From assembly GCA_019426215.1 (NCBI GenBank), contig CM033400.1, positions 25,714,568 to 25,778,567 of the forward strand: a stretch of DNA of 64,000 nucleotides. Reading direction: 5' to 3'. Under the pieces are notes generated by a model that worked only from the letters and a program-made list of their open reading frames with translations, ran no database searches and was not told the DNA's origin. Both the position numbers and the translations under genes were made by a program. Positions 44,181 through 56,137 of this stretch are shown here, in pieces; within the stretch, counting starts at the first letter, position 1, and the number at the start of each line of letters is the position of its first letter. Source of the DNA: Buddleja alternifolia. Lineage: Eukaryota > Streptophyta > Magnoliopsida > Lamiales > Scrophulariaceae.

Positions 44181-44202
44181 AACTTCCCTTTTTTGATTGC
44201 AG
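44163..44202 (+). other. GT...AG segment at the gag/pol boundary of SIRE copy C
   Basis: A 40-nt segment begins GTACCTAAACAG, contains the gag TAG, and ends in a pyrimidine-rich TTTTTTGATTGCAG; GTACCT follows again. Its removal would fuse WVP of gag to VPRARADTS of pol in frame. Copy B has the same arrangement with 38 nt (29683-29646 on the minus strand). It could be a splice acceptor, a recombination direct repeat, or chance. Confidence 0.45.
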
Positions 44203-47200
44203 GTACCTAGAGCTAGAGCCGATACATCTGTATGGTACTTTGATAGTGGATCGTCAAGGCACATGACTGGTTCCAAAGATCTTCTGTTCAACTATCCAGC
44301 TGCCAATGGTCCTCAGGTTGTATTTGGTGACAACAACAAAGGTAAAACCAAAGGTATAGGTACTATGCATAGGGGGAACATCATGATAAGTGATGTTTAT
44401 TTTGTTGAGGGTCTGAAGCACAATTTATTAAGCATAAGTCAATTGTGTGATAAAGGCTTTGAAGTCATATTCTCAAGTGACTCTAAGACTATATAAACGA
44501 CGCTAAGACTAAGTCTACTAAATTGAAAGGAAAAAGAACTAACAACGTATATTTAGTAGATTGGGGTTCAACACTTGATAACAACCCAACATGCTTTGTT
44601 GCTAAAAGTGAATCTAAAATGGGTTGGTTATGGCATAGAAAAATGAATCACCTCAACTTTAAGACAATCTCTCAGCTAATAAGTTAAAATCTTGTAGAGG
44701 GATTACCAAATGGACCATTTCATAAGGATCGTCTTTGTGACGCTTGTCAAATGGGTAAACAAGTTAAATCATCGTTCAAGAGAAAACCTCATTTATCTAC
44801 CTCTAGAATACTGGAACTACTTCACATGGATTTGTTTGGACCTGTTCAAACGATCAGTGTAAGCGGTAAAAAGTATACTTTGGTGATAGTAGATGATTTC
44901 TCTAGATTTACTTGGGTGGAATTTCTTTCATCCAAACATGAAACATGTGACAAGTTAACAACGCTTATTCGGCAACTTCAACTATTGAAAAATCTTAAGG
45001 TTGCAAGAATAAGAAGCGATCACAGTACTGAGTTTACTAACAAGATGGTTGAGAAGTTTTGTGCAGAAAATGGAATACATCATGAATATTCAGCTCCCAG
45101 AACTCCCCAACAAAATGGTGTTGCTGAGCACCGGAACCGAACGCTTAAGGAAGCCGCTAGGACTATGTTAGCAGAATCCAAGCTCGCTCCTAGATTTTGG
45201 GCCGAAGCAATCAACACTGCCTGTTACACTCAAAACCACTGCATGATCAACAAACAGCATGGGAAAACTCTATATTAATTGTGGAAGGGACGTAACCTAA
45301 ATGTTTCATATTTTCATGTCTTTGGTTCTAAATGTTGTATCCATAATAATGGATCCCAAAGCCTAAAGACCTTTGATCCTAAAGCGGATGAGGGAATTTT
45401 TTTAGGCTACGCCAAGAATGGAAAGAATTTTCGCATTCTCAATAAGATCAAGTCAAAGGTTGAGGAATCTATTCATGTTGTTTTTGATGATGCTAACCAA
45501 GAACCGAGTAAGGTTAATTTAAATGATGTAGGAGTTGAAGATCTATGTCATCAAGCGTCTAAGATTACTATTGATGAATATACTGATGACGATGATGAGA
45601 TCTCAGTGCCACCTCCTAAGATTATTCGTGAGATTACTCTAGATAATCATGTAAGAAATGCTGATGATCATGAAGAGAATGATCATCAAGAGCACACAAG
45701 GAATTGTGAACTTAGAGCGCCTACGCAAGAAGGTAGTCAAGCGTATGTTCCTCAAGCGCCTGTTCAACCTCGTAACCCCTTCCAACCAGATAGATTATGG
45801 CTGCGTGATCATTCACTTGAGCAGATTATTGGAGATATTGAAGCACCTGTTAGAACTAGAGCCGCTACACTCAATGAGGCTATGTTCGCAAGCTTTTTTT
45901 ATCTCAAATGGAACCTAAGAAAGTGGATGAAGCGCTAAGCGACCCAAGTTGGATTGAAGCTATGCAAGAAGAGCTTAATCAGTTTGAACAAAATAAGGTT
46001 TGGATGCTAGTACCAAGACCAACTCACCAAGGAGTTATTGTAACTAGATGGGTATATAGAAACAAGATGGATGAGAATGACATTGTTATAAGAAACAAGG
46101 CTAGACTCATAGCTCAAGGATATTTCCAAGAGGAGGGTATTGACTTTGATGAGACATACGCTCCTATGGCTCGCCTTGAAGCAATCCGCATGTTTCTAGC
46201 GTATGCAGCGTTGAGCAAGTTCATGGTGTATCAAATGGACGTGAAGAGTGCCTTCCTGAATGGTAAACTCCAAGAAGAAGTGTATGTGGAGCAACCACCA
46301 GGATTCATCAACAATCATGGTAAGGGTATGGTTTACAAGCTAGAAAAAGCTCTTTACGAGCTTAAGCAAGCACCCCGAGCATGGTTTGACACTCTCTCTA
46401 TCTTTCTTATTGGTAAAGGTTTTTCAAAAGACAGCGTTGATACAATGTTATTTAAAATTACCAATAACGAAGATATTCTCTTAGTCCAAATTTATGTTGA
46501 TGATATCATATTTGGCTCTACTAACAAGCGTCTGTGTGAGAAATTTTCGAAAATGATGCAAGAACAATTTGAAATGAGCATGATGGGTGAATTAACTTTC
46601 TTCTTAGCATTACCAGTTAAACAACTCCCTATTGGAATATTTATTAACCAAGCTAAATATACAAGAGACATGATTAAGAAATTTGGTATGAAAAATGCAT
46701 CATATTCAAAAATTCCAATGAGCCAAACGCTTAAGTTAGATAAAGATGAAAGTGGAAAGAAAGTTGATATTACTAATTATAGAGGTATCATCGTTTCACT
46801 TCTTTATCTTACCGCCAGCAGACCTGATATTATGTTTTCGGTATGCATGTGTGCACGATTTCAAGCTGATCCTAAAGAGTCACACTTAATTGCTACCAAG
46901 AAGATCCTTAAATACCTAAAAGGCACACAGAATGTGGGCTTATGGTATCCTAAGGATTCTCCTTTTGAACTAATTGGTTACTCAGATGCAGATTTTGCAG
47001 GTTGCAAAATAGATCGTAAAAGCACTAGTGGTACCTGTCAATTTCTAGGCGATAGGTTAGTTTCATGGCATAGCAAGAAACAACAATCCATAGCTACCTC
47101 CACAGCCGAAGCTGAGTATGTAGCTGCAGGAAGTTGTTGTGCACAAGTATTATGGATGAGGCAACAACTTAGAGATTATGGAATAATCTTAGGTCTAACC

Positions 47201-47440
47201 CCCATTCATTGTGATAACCAAAGCGCTCTAGCCATGACTCAAAACCCTGTTCTTCATTCCAGAACCAAACACATTGACATTAGATACCATTTTCTTCGTG
47301 ACCACGTTCAAAAGAAAGATATCTCCATGCACTTTATTGGAACTGACAAACAATTGGCAGATATCTTCACCAAAGCACTCAATGAACAACGTTTTCTTAC
47401 TTTGAGAAGTGAACTAGGTATGATTGATTTAAACGCTTAA
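44197..47440 (+). pseudogene. SIRE pol, copy C: protease, integrase, RT, RNase H
   Basis: Protease WYFDSGSSRHMTG near 44231; a stop near 44494 breaks the GAG-pre-integrase region (LWHRKMNHLNFK). Integrase at 44751-45278 has all DDE residues (HMDLFGP, IRSDHSTEF, NGVAEHRNR) and ends in TAA after KTLY. The linker and RT start at 45279-45938 shift frame at a run of seven T at 45894-45900. RT-RNase H at 45908-47440 is open for 510 codons: [19 protein letters not shown], then RNase [23 protein letters not shown], and the end [13 protein letters not shown]...GMIDLNA. It is the most complete SIRE pol here, but at least two stops and one frameshift prevent a polyprotein. Confidence 0.9.
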
Positions 47441-48288
47441 TCATCAAGCATCATACTTTATTAGACATATAATTTAGGGGGAATCCACTTCATTTATGTC
47501 TAAAAGCTTTCTTTGAAAAACAAAACAAATGGTACAAGTTATCAACTTTAGGGGAAGCTTAAAATTGTACTTGAACATAACTATAAGCGTCAATGATCAA
47601 AATTTTTAGATGCATGATCATCAACGCTCAGTATTATTTTTGCATAAAATATTGGACGCTCAAACATAAAAAGGATTTTGATTTTAAGCGTCTATATTAC
47701 AACAGTTATAATGAATACCAACCAATGGTATCAAGTTAAGCGTTGAAACTATTCCAATCAACTCTTAATATAAAAATATTTTCTTTACAAGCCTTGCATA
47801 AAGTTTACAAACTTCTTTCGAAGTAGTGGGTAGACTCAAAAGTTTATTTTGTACTCTACTCGCACGCTTCTATCACATCAAACTGGCGGGTAATCAAAAG
47901 TTTCTTTTTCAAAATGACGGTTCAGAGATAGTTCGTGTTTGTGTACAAACAGGCGCGTGCGTTATCCTCTGAAAATGCCAAACATTTTAAATTTTTTAAC
48001 TCGGATGTCAAATCTTTATATATGAGAATTACCAAATGTAACTTCTCTCTATTACACAAAACTCGCGTCCGCAGTTAATGAATTTATGGCTGAGATTCAA
48101 AAATCATTACACGTGTCTAAATCCTACAGATACTAGAGAACACAAGTTTGAAAAATTCTTTACTGTGTCATTTAAAACATAATTTCTGTTGAAAAACCAT
48201 TTACTCCTACTCAAACATATCTACTAAATTTATTCTCTCTCTCTCTCTCAAAGCAAAAGAAAATCTCAGTTCATCTCTTTCACTTAAA
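47441..48288 (+). other. pol to env-like spacer, SIRE copy C
   Basis: 850 bp of non-coding sequence. It holds the purine block AATTTAGGGGGAAT (47471-47484) 30 bp after the pol stop, and TTTAGGGGAAG at 47548. The block is identical in copy B. The last part has CT repeats (TCTCTCTCTCTC at 48235-48250), 40 bp before the env-like ATG, perhaps part of a 5' UTR or internal promoter. Confidence 0.7.
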
Positions 48289-51200
48289 ATGGCACCAAAG
48301 AAATCTTCGTCTACTTCTGTTGAACTTACCATCAAGGTGACTGATGGTCTTGTTGTCGACTGGAAATTTCTCTATGAACAACCTCAGATCAACCTAACAG
48401 ACATGATGGACAAGGTCGTTAAAGCTGGGCTCAAACCGTTCTTGACCCAATACTCATATATGTTTCCTACTGAAGTCGATACCTTTTGGAAGACTGCTAA
48501 ACTTTCAGAGGATAAGAAGTCTATCTCTTGTCTAATTCCTCTATCCAAGAAGGAGCCTCCCAAGCCTCCATTGCCGAGAACTTCAATCTTCCAAATGAGG
48601 GTGAGGCATTGGATTGTGTTACTCTAAAACAAATCAAAGAAGCATGGACAACTATGAGTGCGTACGATTATGTACCCTACACTCAGTACTTTGAAAAGAA
48701 AGACCTGGTATCTAAATACCGGCTGTTGGCTGATTTTTGCAGCAAGATCATAGAATGCCGAGTGGGAACCTTTGATAAGGTGAACCCCGTACAATTTCAG
48801 ATGATGACTGCTATACTCCTCAACATCAAAATCAACTGGAGTGAGTACATCTTTGGAAGGTTTCGGGACAGTCTAAGCGCCTGGAATAAACCTTATAGAC
48901 TCGTTCTAAGCGACCTATTGTACAAATCAAAGTGCATATACTCACTTGGACTTCCGTTGAATAAGTCCAAGTTGCTGGGAAAAAGGATTCTGAATAATCT
49001 CTTCAATCCTCCCAAAAAGTGGTGGTGCTGCTAAACCACTGTCTGAGCGTCTAGAAGTACGTCAAGCATCCGATAAAGAAGCGGAGCGTCCAGTGCCAGA
49101 AGAAACCGTGAAGCGTCCGGCTGCAACAAAGAAGAGGGCTCCCAGAAAGCCCAAGGTTTAATTTGTCCCCTCCTCTCAAAAGGTTGATGAGGAAACCGAT
49201 GAGGATGCCAAGGACAAGTTACCTCTCAAGAGGAGGAAGCTGAAAGGGATCATCAAACAAATAGACTTTGAAGAACCAGCTGCTGATCCTCCCGCTCCAA
49301 CGCTTTAGCTCATTGAACGAGTCAACGTGAAGAAAATCTTCAAGCGTTCCAGGACTAGCAAGAGTCGAGTTGCTCCTGTTCCTGAAGAGCCTGAGATTGA
49401 TGAGCCAAGCGCTCAAGTTGCTGATGAGCCAAGCGCTCAAGTTGCTGTTGAGCCAAGCTCTCAAAATATTGCTGTTGAGACAAGTACTCAGGGTAAGTTT
49501 ATTTCTTCCCACAGCATTTCTATCCCTACATCTGTAGAAGATCCTGCTCTTATAGAGGATAGTTCTTGTATTACAACTATAGTTCCAGCCGCTGCTAAAG
49601 AGTCAACAGATGTCCTCCTGGATGTTGATATGACAGAAGTTGTCACTATTGCTAAAGATGTTGCCGCAGAAGTTGCTGCAATTGAAGCTGAGGAACCGGC
49701 TACTAAAGTGGTTCAGACTTCCATCCCTGTTCAGGCTATAACCGAGGCACGCTTAGAAGGTCAGATTGTTGCTGAAGACGTTCCAGCGCCTAGACACTTC
49801 TTCAAACTCGACACGCTGAAGACGATTGATCATTCAATCAACTATATGCCCCCAGCGCTCGAAGAAGATTTCATTCCTGCAGGATACAATGAAGAACGAT
49901 ACATTACTGCTGAGAATGACATTGCTCTGCTGATTAATACTGACCGTCAAATCAAGGATACAGTATTTAACGCTGCTTTAACAGAAATTGAGAGGAAGCA
50001 TTATCTGGCCACTCAACTTGGAAAGACCCTTGGCCAAATACCATCTTCCGTTATTCTCCAACAAGACAGACAAGGAGGAAGAACTCCTAGATGTGACGTG
50101 GATCTGGCCTACTATCTAGATTATGGCCACAGCAAACCAACCGGTTTCGCTTTAAGGGATTACAACATTCGTGTGTATGAGCCTCTTCGTCCGAGCTTTC
50201 TCAATCCATCAGAGTCAGTCTTGAAGAGAGAAGGCTACACACACTTTCCTCAGACTGCTCATAGTGTTGAAAATCTATCTTCAGTCAATCCACTTTGCCT
50301 GTGGAAGAATAAAGCAGTTCATGCCGGTGAGCGTCTCGAATCTTTGACAGATTTAATTAAGACTGAAGCCGATGCATTTTTTGACAGTGTCTGGAATGCC
50401 AACTATCAGCCTGATAGATATCGCTTTGAATCTATCAGAGATATTCATCATGAAGGCATTTGTGCTATGGTCAATGCGGGAACAGACTACTGCATGAATG
50501 AAGTTAACTGGGTTGAAGCGTATATGGGTAACAAATATACTTTCTCAGAGTTAGTCCAAGCTCCCCATCTTTTTGGCATAGGCATGCATGACAAGAAGCG
50601 TCAGTTCGCCAAGTATTGCCTCAAGAAGCGTCAACAGAGAGTTGGACCTGTTCTAAAGCTCCCAATCGTTAGACATCAAATTGAGCAGTGTCTGCGTCAA
50701 GAGCTTCACAGATTATCCACTTCTCCTCTTCTGTTCAACGCTCAAGCATCTTCCAGTGGTACCTCTTCTGTATCGTGCTTAAATTTTGCTCTGAGCCACT
50801 GCGAGGAGAATTTCAATCTGATGGTGAAGATTTTGACTCTCGTTTCTCTATTCGATAAAATCTTCACTGCCAATCTCAGATCTTGGAACGGCTCAGTAAT
50901 CAATTCATTTATAGGATATCCATTGCTCCCTTCTATCCGCAGCGAGGTACTCGGTCATTATGAGTTTGTCCTCTCCCTGCTTGAAAGGAATCAAGAGCTG
51001 GCTCAAGCGATATATCCATACTTAGTAGAGTACTATGCTGATTGTGTACCTGAGAATCAGCGTCTTACGTCTCTTCCCTCAGACTGCTTGATTGGATTTT
51101 CCAGACATTACTGCCCCAGATTCAATCTTTTCTATCTGTCAAGCGCCGTCCAAAGTCTTTCCAAATCATGTGCTAGATATCATTGGTCCAATGCACATCA

Positions 51201-52558
51201 GGGCCATTGATAGTCTCCTTCGCACATTCATTTCCGGTACTTGTATATCTCGAACCAGACTCACTGAAATTCTGGAAGCTTCGTCCACCTCTTATGCCGA
51301 TTTAGCAAATTGGAACTTCCAATTCGATGACTTTCGTTAACCTGAGTCAGCGCTTGAGGAAGCGCCTGCTAAGTTAGCTGAAGCGTTCATGTCTGCAGTT
51401 ACAAGTATTCCAGCGTCTGCTGAAGAATTCGTTCACGCGTCTCAACCAGAGGATATTCCTGACGCTCCTGAACCCGTTACTGATGATATTGCTGAGGATC
51501 TTTCTCTTGACATTCGAGGTACTGTCTTTGATCTCGCATATCAAGTTCCTATTGACTCTCTCAAACACTCATCTAGGTTCAAGCGACCGGCTCCTGAAGC
51601 GGTTCATCTAGATGAGAGTCAATCTTTTGGTCCTTTGCTCAAATCCGTTTTGGAGAGTATCAATGCTCATGCTACTCAAAACGAAGAAACTCTTCACTGG
51701 ATTAAAGACGATTTGGCAAAGATTGAGACTCACGTTATGAGCGCTCAATTTGCTCATATGCGTAGTTCAGCTCAAGCGGCTGTTGGTGAGTGCAAACAAG
51801 ACTTTCAAGAAATGCATGATGCCACTCAAGCAAACCAACTTTCCATGAATGAAGAGCTTGAAAAGCGCCTAGAAACCCTTGAGACTTCTCTGAATGATGC
51901 TACCAGCGTCAAGCTTCTCGCCCTGCAGGAACGCTTCGACAAGCGTCTGGACGACATCATAGATTCTATGTCTTAGATTGCTCATCAGGTTAGCTTACTC
52001 ACAGATCATTTCCTAAAGACTGATGATGGCAATAAGGGGAAAGAAAAGAAGAAAGGAGAAAAGAGGAAAGCGTATAGTTCAAGAGCTCAAGAGCCTCCGT
52101 CTCCGAAGCGTCAAGTTTTTCCTTCTCCTTCTGCACTTAGTCTCCCATCTTGGATAACTACTTTGAAAGTAAGTACCTCTGGAGCGCCTAGTAGTACACT
52201 AAGGGAACCTCCAAGAGCACTATATCCAAATCTACCAATAACTACAAGAGCACTGCTTGAACAGTTTGACTTCCCTCTTCAAAGAACATCTATTCCAGAA
52301 CCTACAGATCCAAGAATCTTAGTTGAAGAGAGGAAGATGATTGACTTTATCCAAGCTTTTTTAATTTGCCTAAGGTATATGGGTATTGACCCAACTGATT
52401 GGGACAATCATTTTACTGCTTTCAAGAAGAGACAGAAAGAAGAAAATAAGCTTATAATCAACAAAGATCATGAAGCAATGATGACCTTGGAAGACAATCT
52501 GACTGAAGCTATCCGAGCTGAAATGCCCAAGCGATACAAAGTTAGACCAAGACGTTAA
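48289..52558 (+). pseudogene. SIRE env-like ORF, copy C, frameshifted
   Basis: Starts ATG 48289 (MAPKKSSSTSVELTIKV). Frame changes occur near 48560 and at CCCAAAAAGTGG near 49015; stops lie near 49160 and 49306. The long central frame 49327-51210 (627 residues) has KPTGFALRDYNIRVYE and FESIRDIHHEGI. Another shift occurs near 51150, a stop at 51338, and a coiled-coil part (51389-51976, KRLETLETSLNDA). A C-terminal region runs to TAA 52558, with a basic KGKEKKKGEKRK stretch and ending RYKVRPRR. The undamaged product would be about 1,400 residues, long for an envelope, and no clear signal peptide or transmembrane helix was seen, so env is a positional label only. Confidence 0.75.
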
Positions 52559-52633
52559 AGCTTTTGATTTGCATTATCTATATTCTTGTCTCTTATATCT
52601 TGACTTGTTCAGTTGTAAAAATGCTTGTAACCA

Positions 52634-52680
<47 letters not shown>

Positions 52681-52807
52681 GCATTTTTCAGCTGAAACAT
52701 CTCGTTGAAGCGTAACTAACTTTAACTAACGTTATCTAATCAAAGCTAACTTTTATTTTTTGGTTGTCTAACTCTTGAACTATAAAAGAGTAAGTATTGC
52801 CATCATC
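52559..52807 (+). other. 3' untranslated stretch of SIRE copy C
   Basis: AT-rich sequence between the env-like stop and the polypurine tract, including an AT microsatellite at 52638-52675. Nothing coding. Confidence 0.6.
52638..52675. repeat. (AT)n microsatellite
   Basis: About 18 AT units in the 3' untranslated part of SIRE copy C, 80 bp after the env-like stop. Confidence 0.95.
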
Positions 52808-52821
52808 AAAAAAGGGGAAAT
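52808..52821 (+). other. Polypurine tract of SIRE copy C
   Basis: AAAAAAGGGGAAAT directly before the 3' LTR start TGTTAGAAATTTC; primes plus-strand DNA synthesis. Confidence 0.92.
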
Positions 52822-54493
52822 TGTTAGAAATTTCATGTTAGATGTTTTGATGATGACAATTAGGAATCTTGTTAGACCCCAAAGTTATGTATGCTTAAAT
52901 TTCATAGATACTTGTATAAGCATTTGAACATTAGAAATGTATAAGCTTTATTTTGTCTTTTACTTATGACATTCTTAAATCAAAAAGTCGGTTAGATTAA
53001 GCGTTTGATACTTTCTGAGTGAGCTTATCAAGACTACGAAATCTGAAGACTCCAAGCGTCCAAGAAATCAATAGTGAATGAAGTTTGAAGAAGTTCACTC
53101 TAAGCGCCTGACATGTTCTGAGTGAGGTGTCAAGTAACGAAGACTGAAGTCTCAAGCGTCTACACTTCTAAATAAAGCCTGAAGACTTTTCCAAGCGTCT
53201 AAAAATTAATAGTCCTCCAGATTAAATGGAACTTTCAGTTCATGAATGAAGCGTCTATCAAATGACAAACATTCTCCTGAAGCATCAGATCGAAAGGAGT
53301 TTAATGCAAATATTCTCAGTGCATTAAATGCCAACGGGCATTTAATTCAAATGCATTAAATGCTGATAAGAGCATTAAATGTGATAAGCACTTTCAAACG
53401 TACGGAGAAGCCACCCTATTGGACTGTCAACTTTCATAGACTACAGCACCAACTTTTGTGCAACAGATTTTCAGGAAAAAGGACAAAAGTTGTTCACTCA
53501 CGGAAGTGAGAGACGCGCCTGTGCATGTGTCAAACAGAAACTTTTTCCAAGAATGCCTATAAATAGAACTTCAACAACAAGCCAAACATAGAACAATTAT
53601 CAAGCCGAATTGGTGTTGCATTGAAGTCTCATTCCTTAAACTCTCAGAAAAGCCAAAATACTCAAGAAAATATTCTCTTTGCTTTTCATCAAATCCTGAG
53701 ACAGTCAACCAAATATCTCAAACATTCTTTTCGAAGAAACCACATTCCTATTGAGATATTTCCAGTTGTTTGAACTTAATCAAAATCAAACAAACCGTTT
53801 TAGAAAACCTTATCCAAGCCTCGCGATCAGTGTGAAGTCAAAGTTGGATACTTGCATTATTTCTGGGTGAAAGAAGCAACGGGATTGAAGTGATTTGGAG
53901 CAGAAATCTGTGTGATTAAGGAGCTCAATTCATCGACATCCACCTCTCCCTAATTTGTAGAAGATTCTGTGTGATTCTTTGAGAATCATTTTAGTGGATT
54001 GCCTCCAAGTGTTCGAGGAGAAGAAGGACGTAGTTGGGATTACACCACCCAACGAACCTTACAAATATTGTGTCATTTACTTTTCAGTCAATTCTTTTAT
54101 CTATCATATCATTGCATAAATTGATTAAGTAAAACACAATCAAACGCTAAGCAACTAAGAAACTTCTTACGACGCTAAAGCTTTTAAAAGAAGACTACAA
54201 AAATCATTCCGTTGTGCTAACACTGATTAAAGAACTGAACGCTTAACCTACTTGGTCAAAGTATTCAAATCTTGAAGTCTAAGTTAACTTCCTAAAAACA
54301 GTCTTCATTAGACGCTTCGCCAAAGCGCCAATATTTTTAAGTGAACGCTTAAGTCAAGCGTTAGACACTTCAAGCGTCTATCTTTTCAGGTGTCCAAAAA
54401 TCTTTTAGCACGAAACTTTTTGAAGTCGAAAAAGACTTCAGGGTCGATTCAACCCCTCTTCTAGACCCTTTCGTATACCACTTGGGACCAACA
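52822..54493 (+). repeat. 3' LTR of SIRE copy C
   Basis: TGTTAGAAATTTC...TTGGGACCAACA, 1,672 bp. Relative to the 5' LTR it carries an extra stretch near 54380 (GTCTATCTTTTCAGGT), lacks the long C run, and ends in GGGACCAACA where the 5' LTR has GGGTATGCAACA. CTAAG follows. Confidence 0.94.
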
Positions 54494-56137
54494 CTAAGTC
54501 AGTCTTGATCCAGTGGAGGACTTTTTCATTTTGTGTAACGTGATTACTTACATCCTCCAAAACTGATTTCAGCAAAGATCCAAATGATTGACTCACATCG
54601 GAAGGAACTGCTTGAGGAGCCGGTCACTTAAATCAAGATGTATGTTTGAGTGAGTCCAAAGAAACTTGATATGTTGGATCAAAAACTGTGCCTCTTGCTT
54701 CGATTGGGAGATCCTTAGCAATATTAGAATCAACGAGTTCAGGAGCGTCAGGATTATCCTCTGGTGGAGACGCTGGAATATTGACAACTTCTGAGGCGGA
54801 CGTTAGAGCAGACTCTTCAATCAATGTCACAAGCGCTTCCTCAAGCACCGACTCCTATTAGCGAAAGTCATCGAAATGGAAATTCCACCTGGCTATATCT
54901 GCATATGAATCTGAAGCAGCTTCCAGAAATTCGTTCAGTTGTGAGCGGTAGATACAAGTCCCTTGAATGAAAGTACGAAGTGGACTATCTTGAGCTCGAA
55001 CATACATTGGACCCATGATGTCCAATACGTGGTTTGGAAAGATCCTTGACTGCGGTCTTGAAATAAGAAACAAAATGTCTGGGCAGTAATGCAAGGAAAA
55101 TCCGATAATCCTATCTGTAGGAAGACGCTCGAACTTGTGAACTTTAGGCACGTACGTGTGATAGTATTCTTCCAAATACGGATACACTTCTCAAGCTATG
55201 CCTTGATTGCGTTCAAGCAGAGAAAAAACATAGGCATAATGGTCGCTTACTTCCTGTCTGATAGAAGCTAGAAGTGGATAACCTTGGAAGTTGCGAATCC
55301 TCGAGCCATTGGGCTTCCGCAGATTTTCAATGAAGATCTTGTCAAAGTGAGGAATGGGGGCCATGATCTTCATCATCAATCTAAAGTTGTCATCACGGTG
55401 GATTGGAGAGAAGTTCAAGCAAGACGCTGATCAAAATGCCACTGGTGGACTCTTGAGCATTGAATAGGAGAGGAGCGATGGAAAGTCTGTGCAGCGCTTG
55501 ACATAGAATCAGCTCTATCTGTTGACAAACTTTGGGCAGCTTGGCAACAAGCTCAACTCATTCTTGACGCTTCTTAAGGAAATACTTGGCAAACTGACAC
55601 TTCTTGTCATGCATGCCTATGCCGAATATGTGAGGAGCTTTGACCAATTCTTGAAAAAAGAAGCGATGGCCAACATACGCTTCACACCAGTTAACCTCAC
55701 TCATATAGTAGTCAGGACCTGCATTGACCAACGCTCAAATGCCTTCATGGTGGATGTCCCGGATAGATTCAAAGTGGTATTTATCAGTGTGATAGCTGGC
55801 GTTCCAAACACTGTCAAAATACCCATCAGCCTCGGCTTGACTCACATCGGTTACAAACGCTGGACGCTCACTGGCATGAACTCCTTTGTTCTTCCAGAGA
55901 CAAAGGGGATGAGCTGAATGCATATTTCCTACACTGTTGGCTACATGAGGAAAGTGAGTGTAACCTTCTCTGTTTAGAACTTCTTCTGTTGGGTTAAGAA
56001 ATTCAACAGGTATACGCTCCTGGACCCTTATGTTGAAGTTTCTTGGGGCAAAACCAGTTAGTTTGATGTGCCCCATATCCCGATAATAACCCAAATCAAC
56101 ATCTGCTCTGAACTTCTACCAGCTTTCCTTGCTTCTT
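54494..56137 (-). pseudogene. SIRE env-like fragment, copy D, right piece
   Basis: Minus-strand env-like coding sequence interrupted by SIRE copy C. Landmarks reading leftward: KLTGFAPRNFNIRVQE, NREGYTHFP, FDSVWNASYHTDKYHFESIRD, a damaged middle (55730-55430), FDKIFIENLRKPNGSRI, LERNQ, HYCPDILFLISRP, LDIMGPMYVRAQD and YQVSLDSLKHTS. At least four frame breaks. It is diverged from copies B and C at the protein level, so it is an older or different subfamily member. The right end abuts a copia LTR at 56137/56138; its own gag, pol and LTRs are missing. Confidence 0.83.

Larger units (their letters stand above)
38270..54493 (+). mobile_element. SIRE/Agrovirus-like copia retrotransposon, copy C, full length
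   Basis: 5' LTR 38270-39931, PBS, gag (split by a solo LTR), pol, spacer, env-like ORF, PPT and 3' LTR 52822-54493, flanked by CTAAG at 38265-38269 and 54494-54498. It is 16.2 kb with the 1.9-kb solo LTR, or 14.3 kb without it. The layout of copia pol followed by a long env-like ORF with LTRs over 1.5 kb fits the SIRE lineage. The two LTRs differ by seven substitutions in the first 190 bp by hand count, so the insertion is not recent. Stops and frameshifts occur in gag, pol and env-like regions. Confidence 0.93.

Noticed and set aside
48289..52558. Calling the SIRE env-like ORF a true envelope gene
   Set aside because: Position and name only; I could not find a signal peptide, fusion peptide or convincing membrane anchor by eye.
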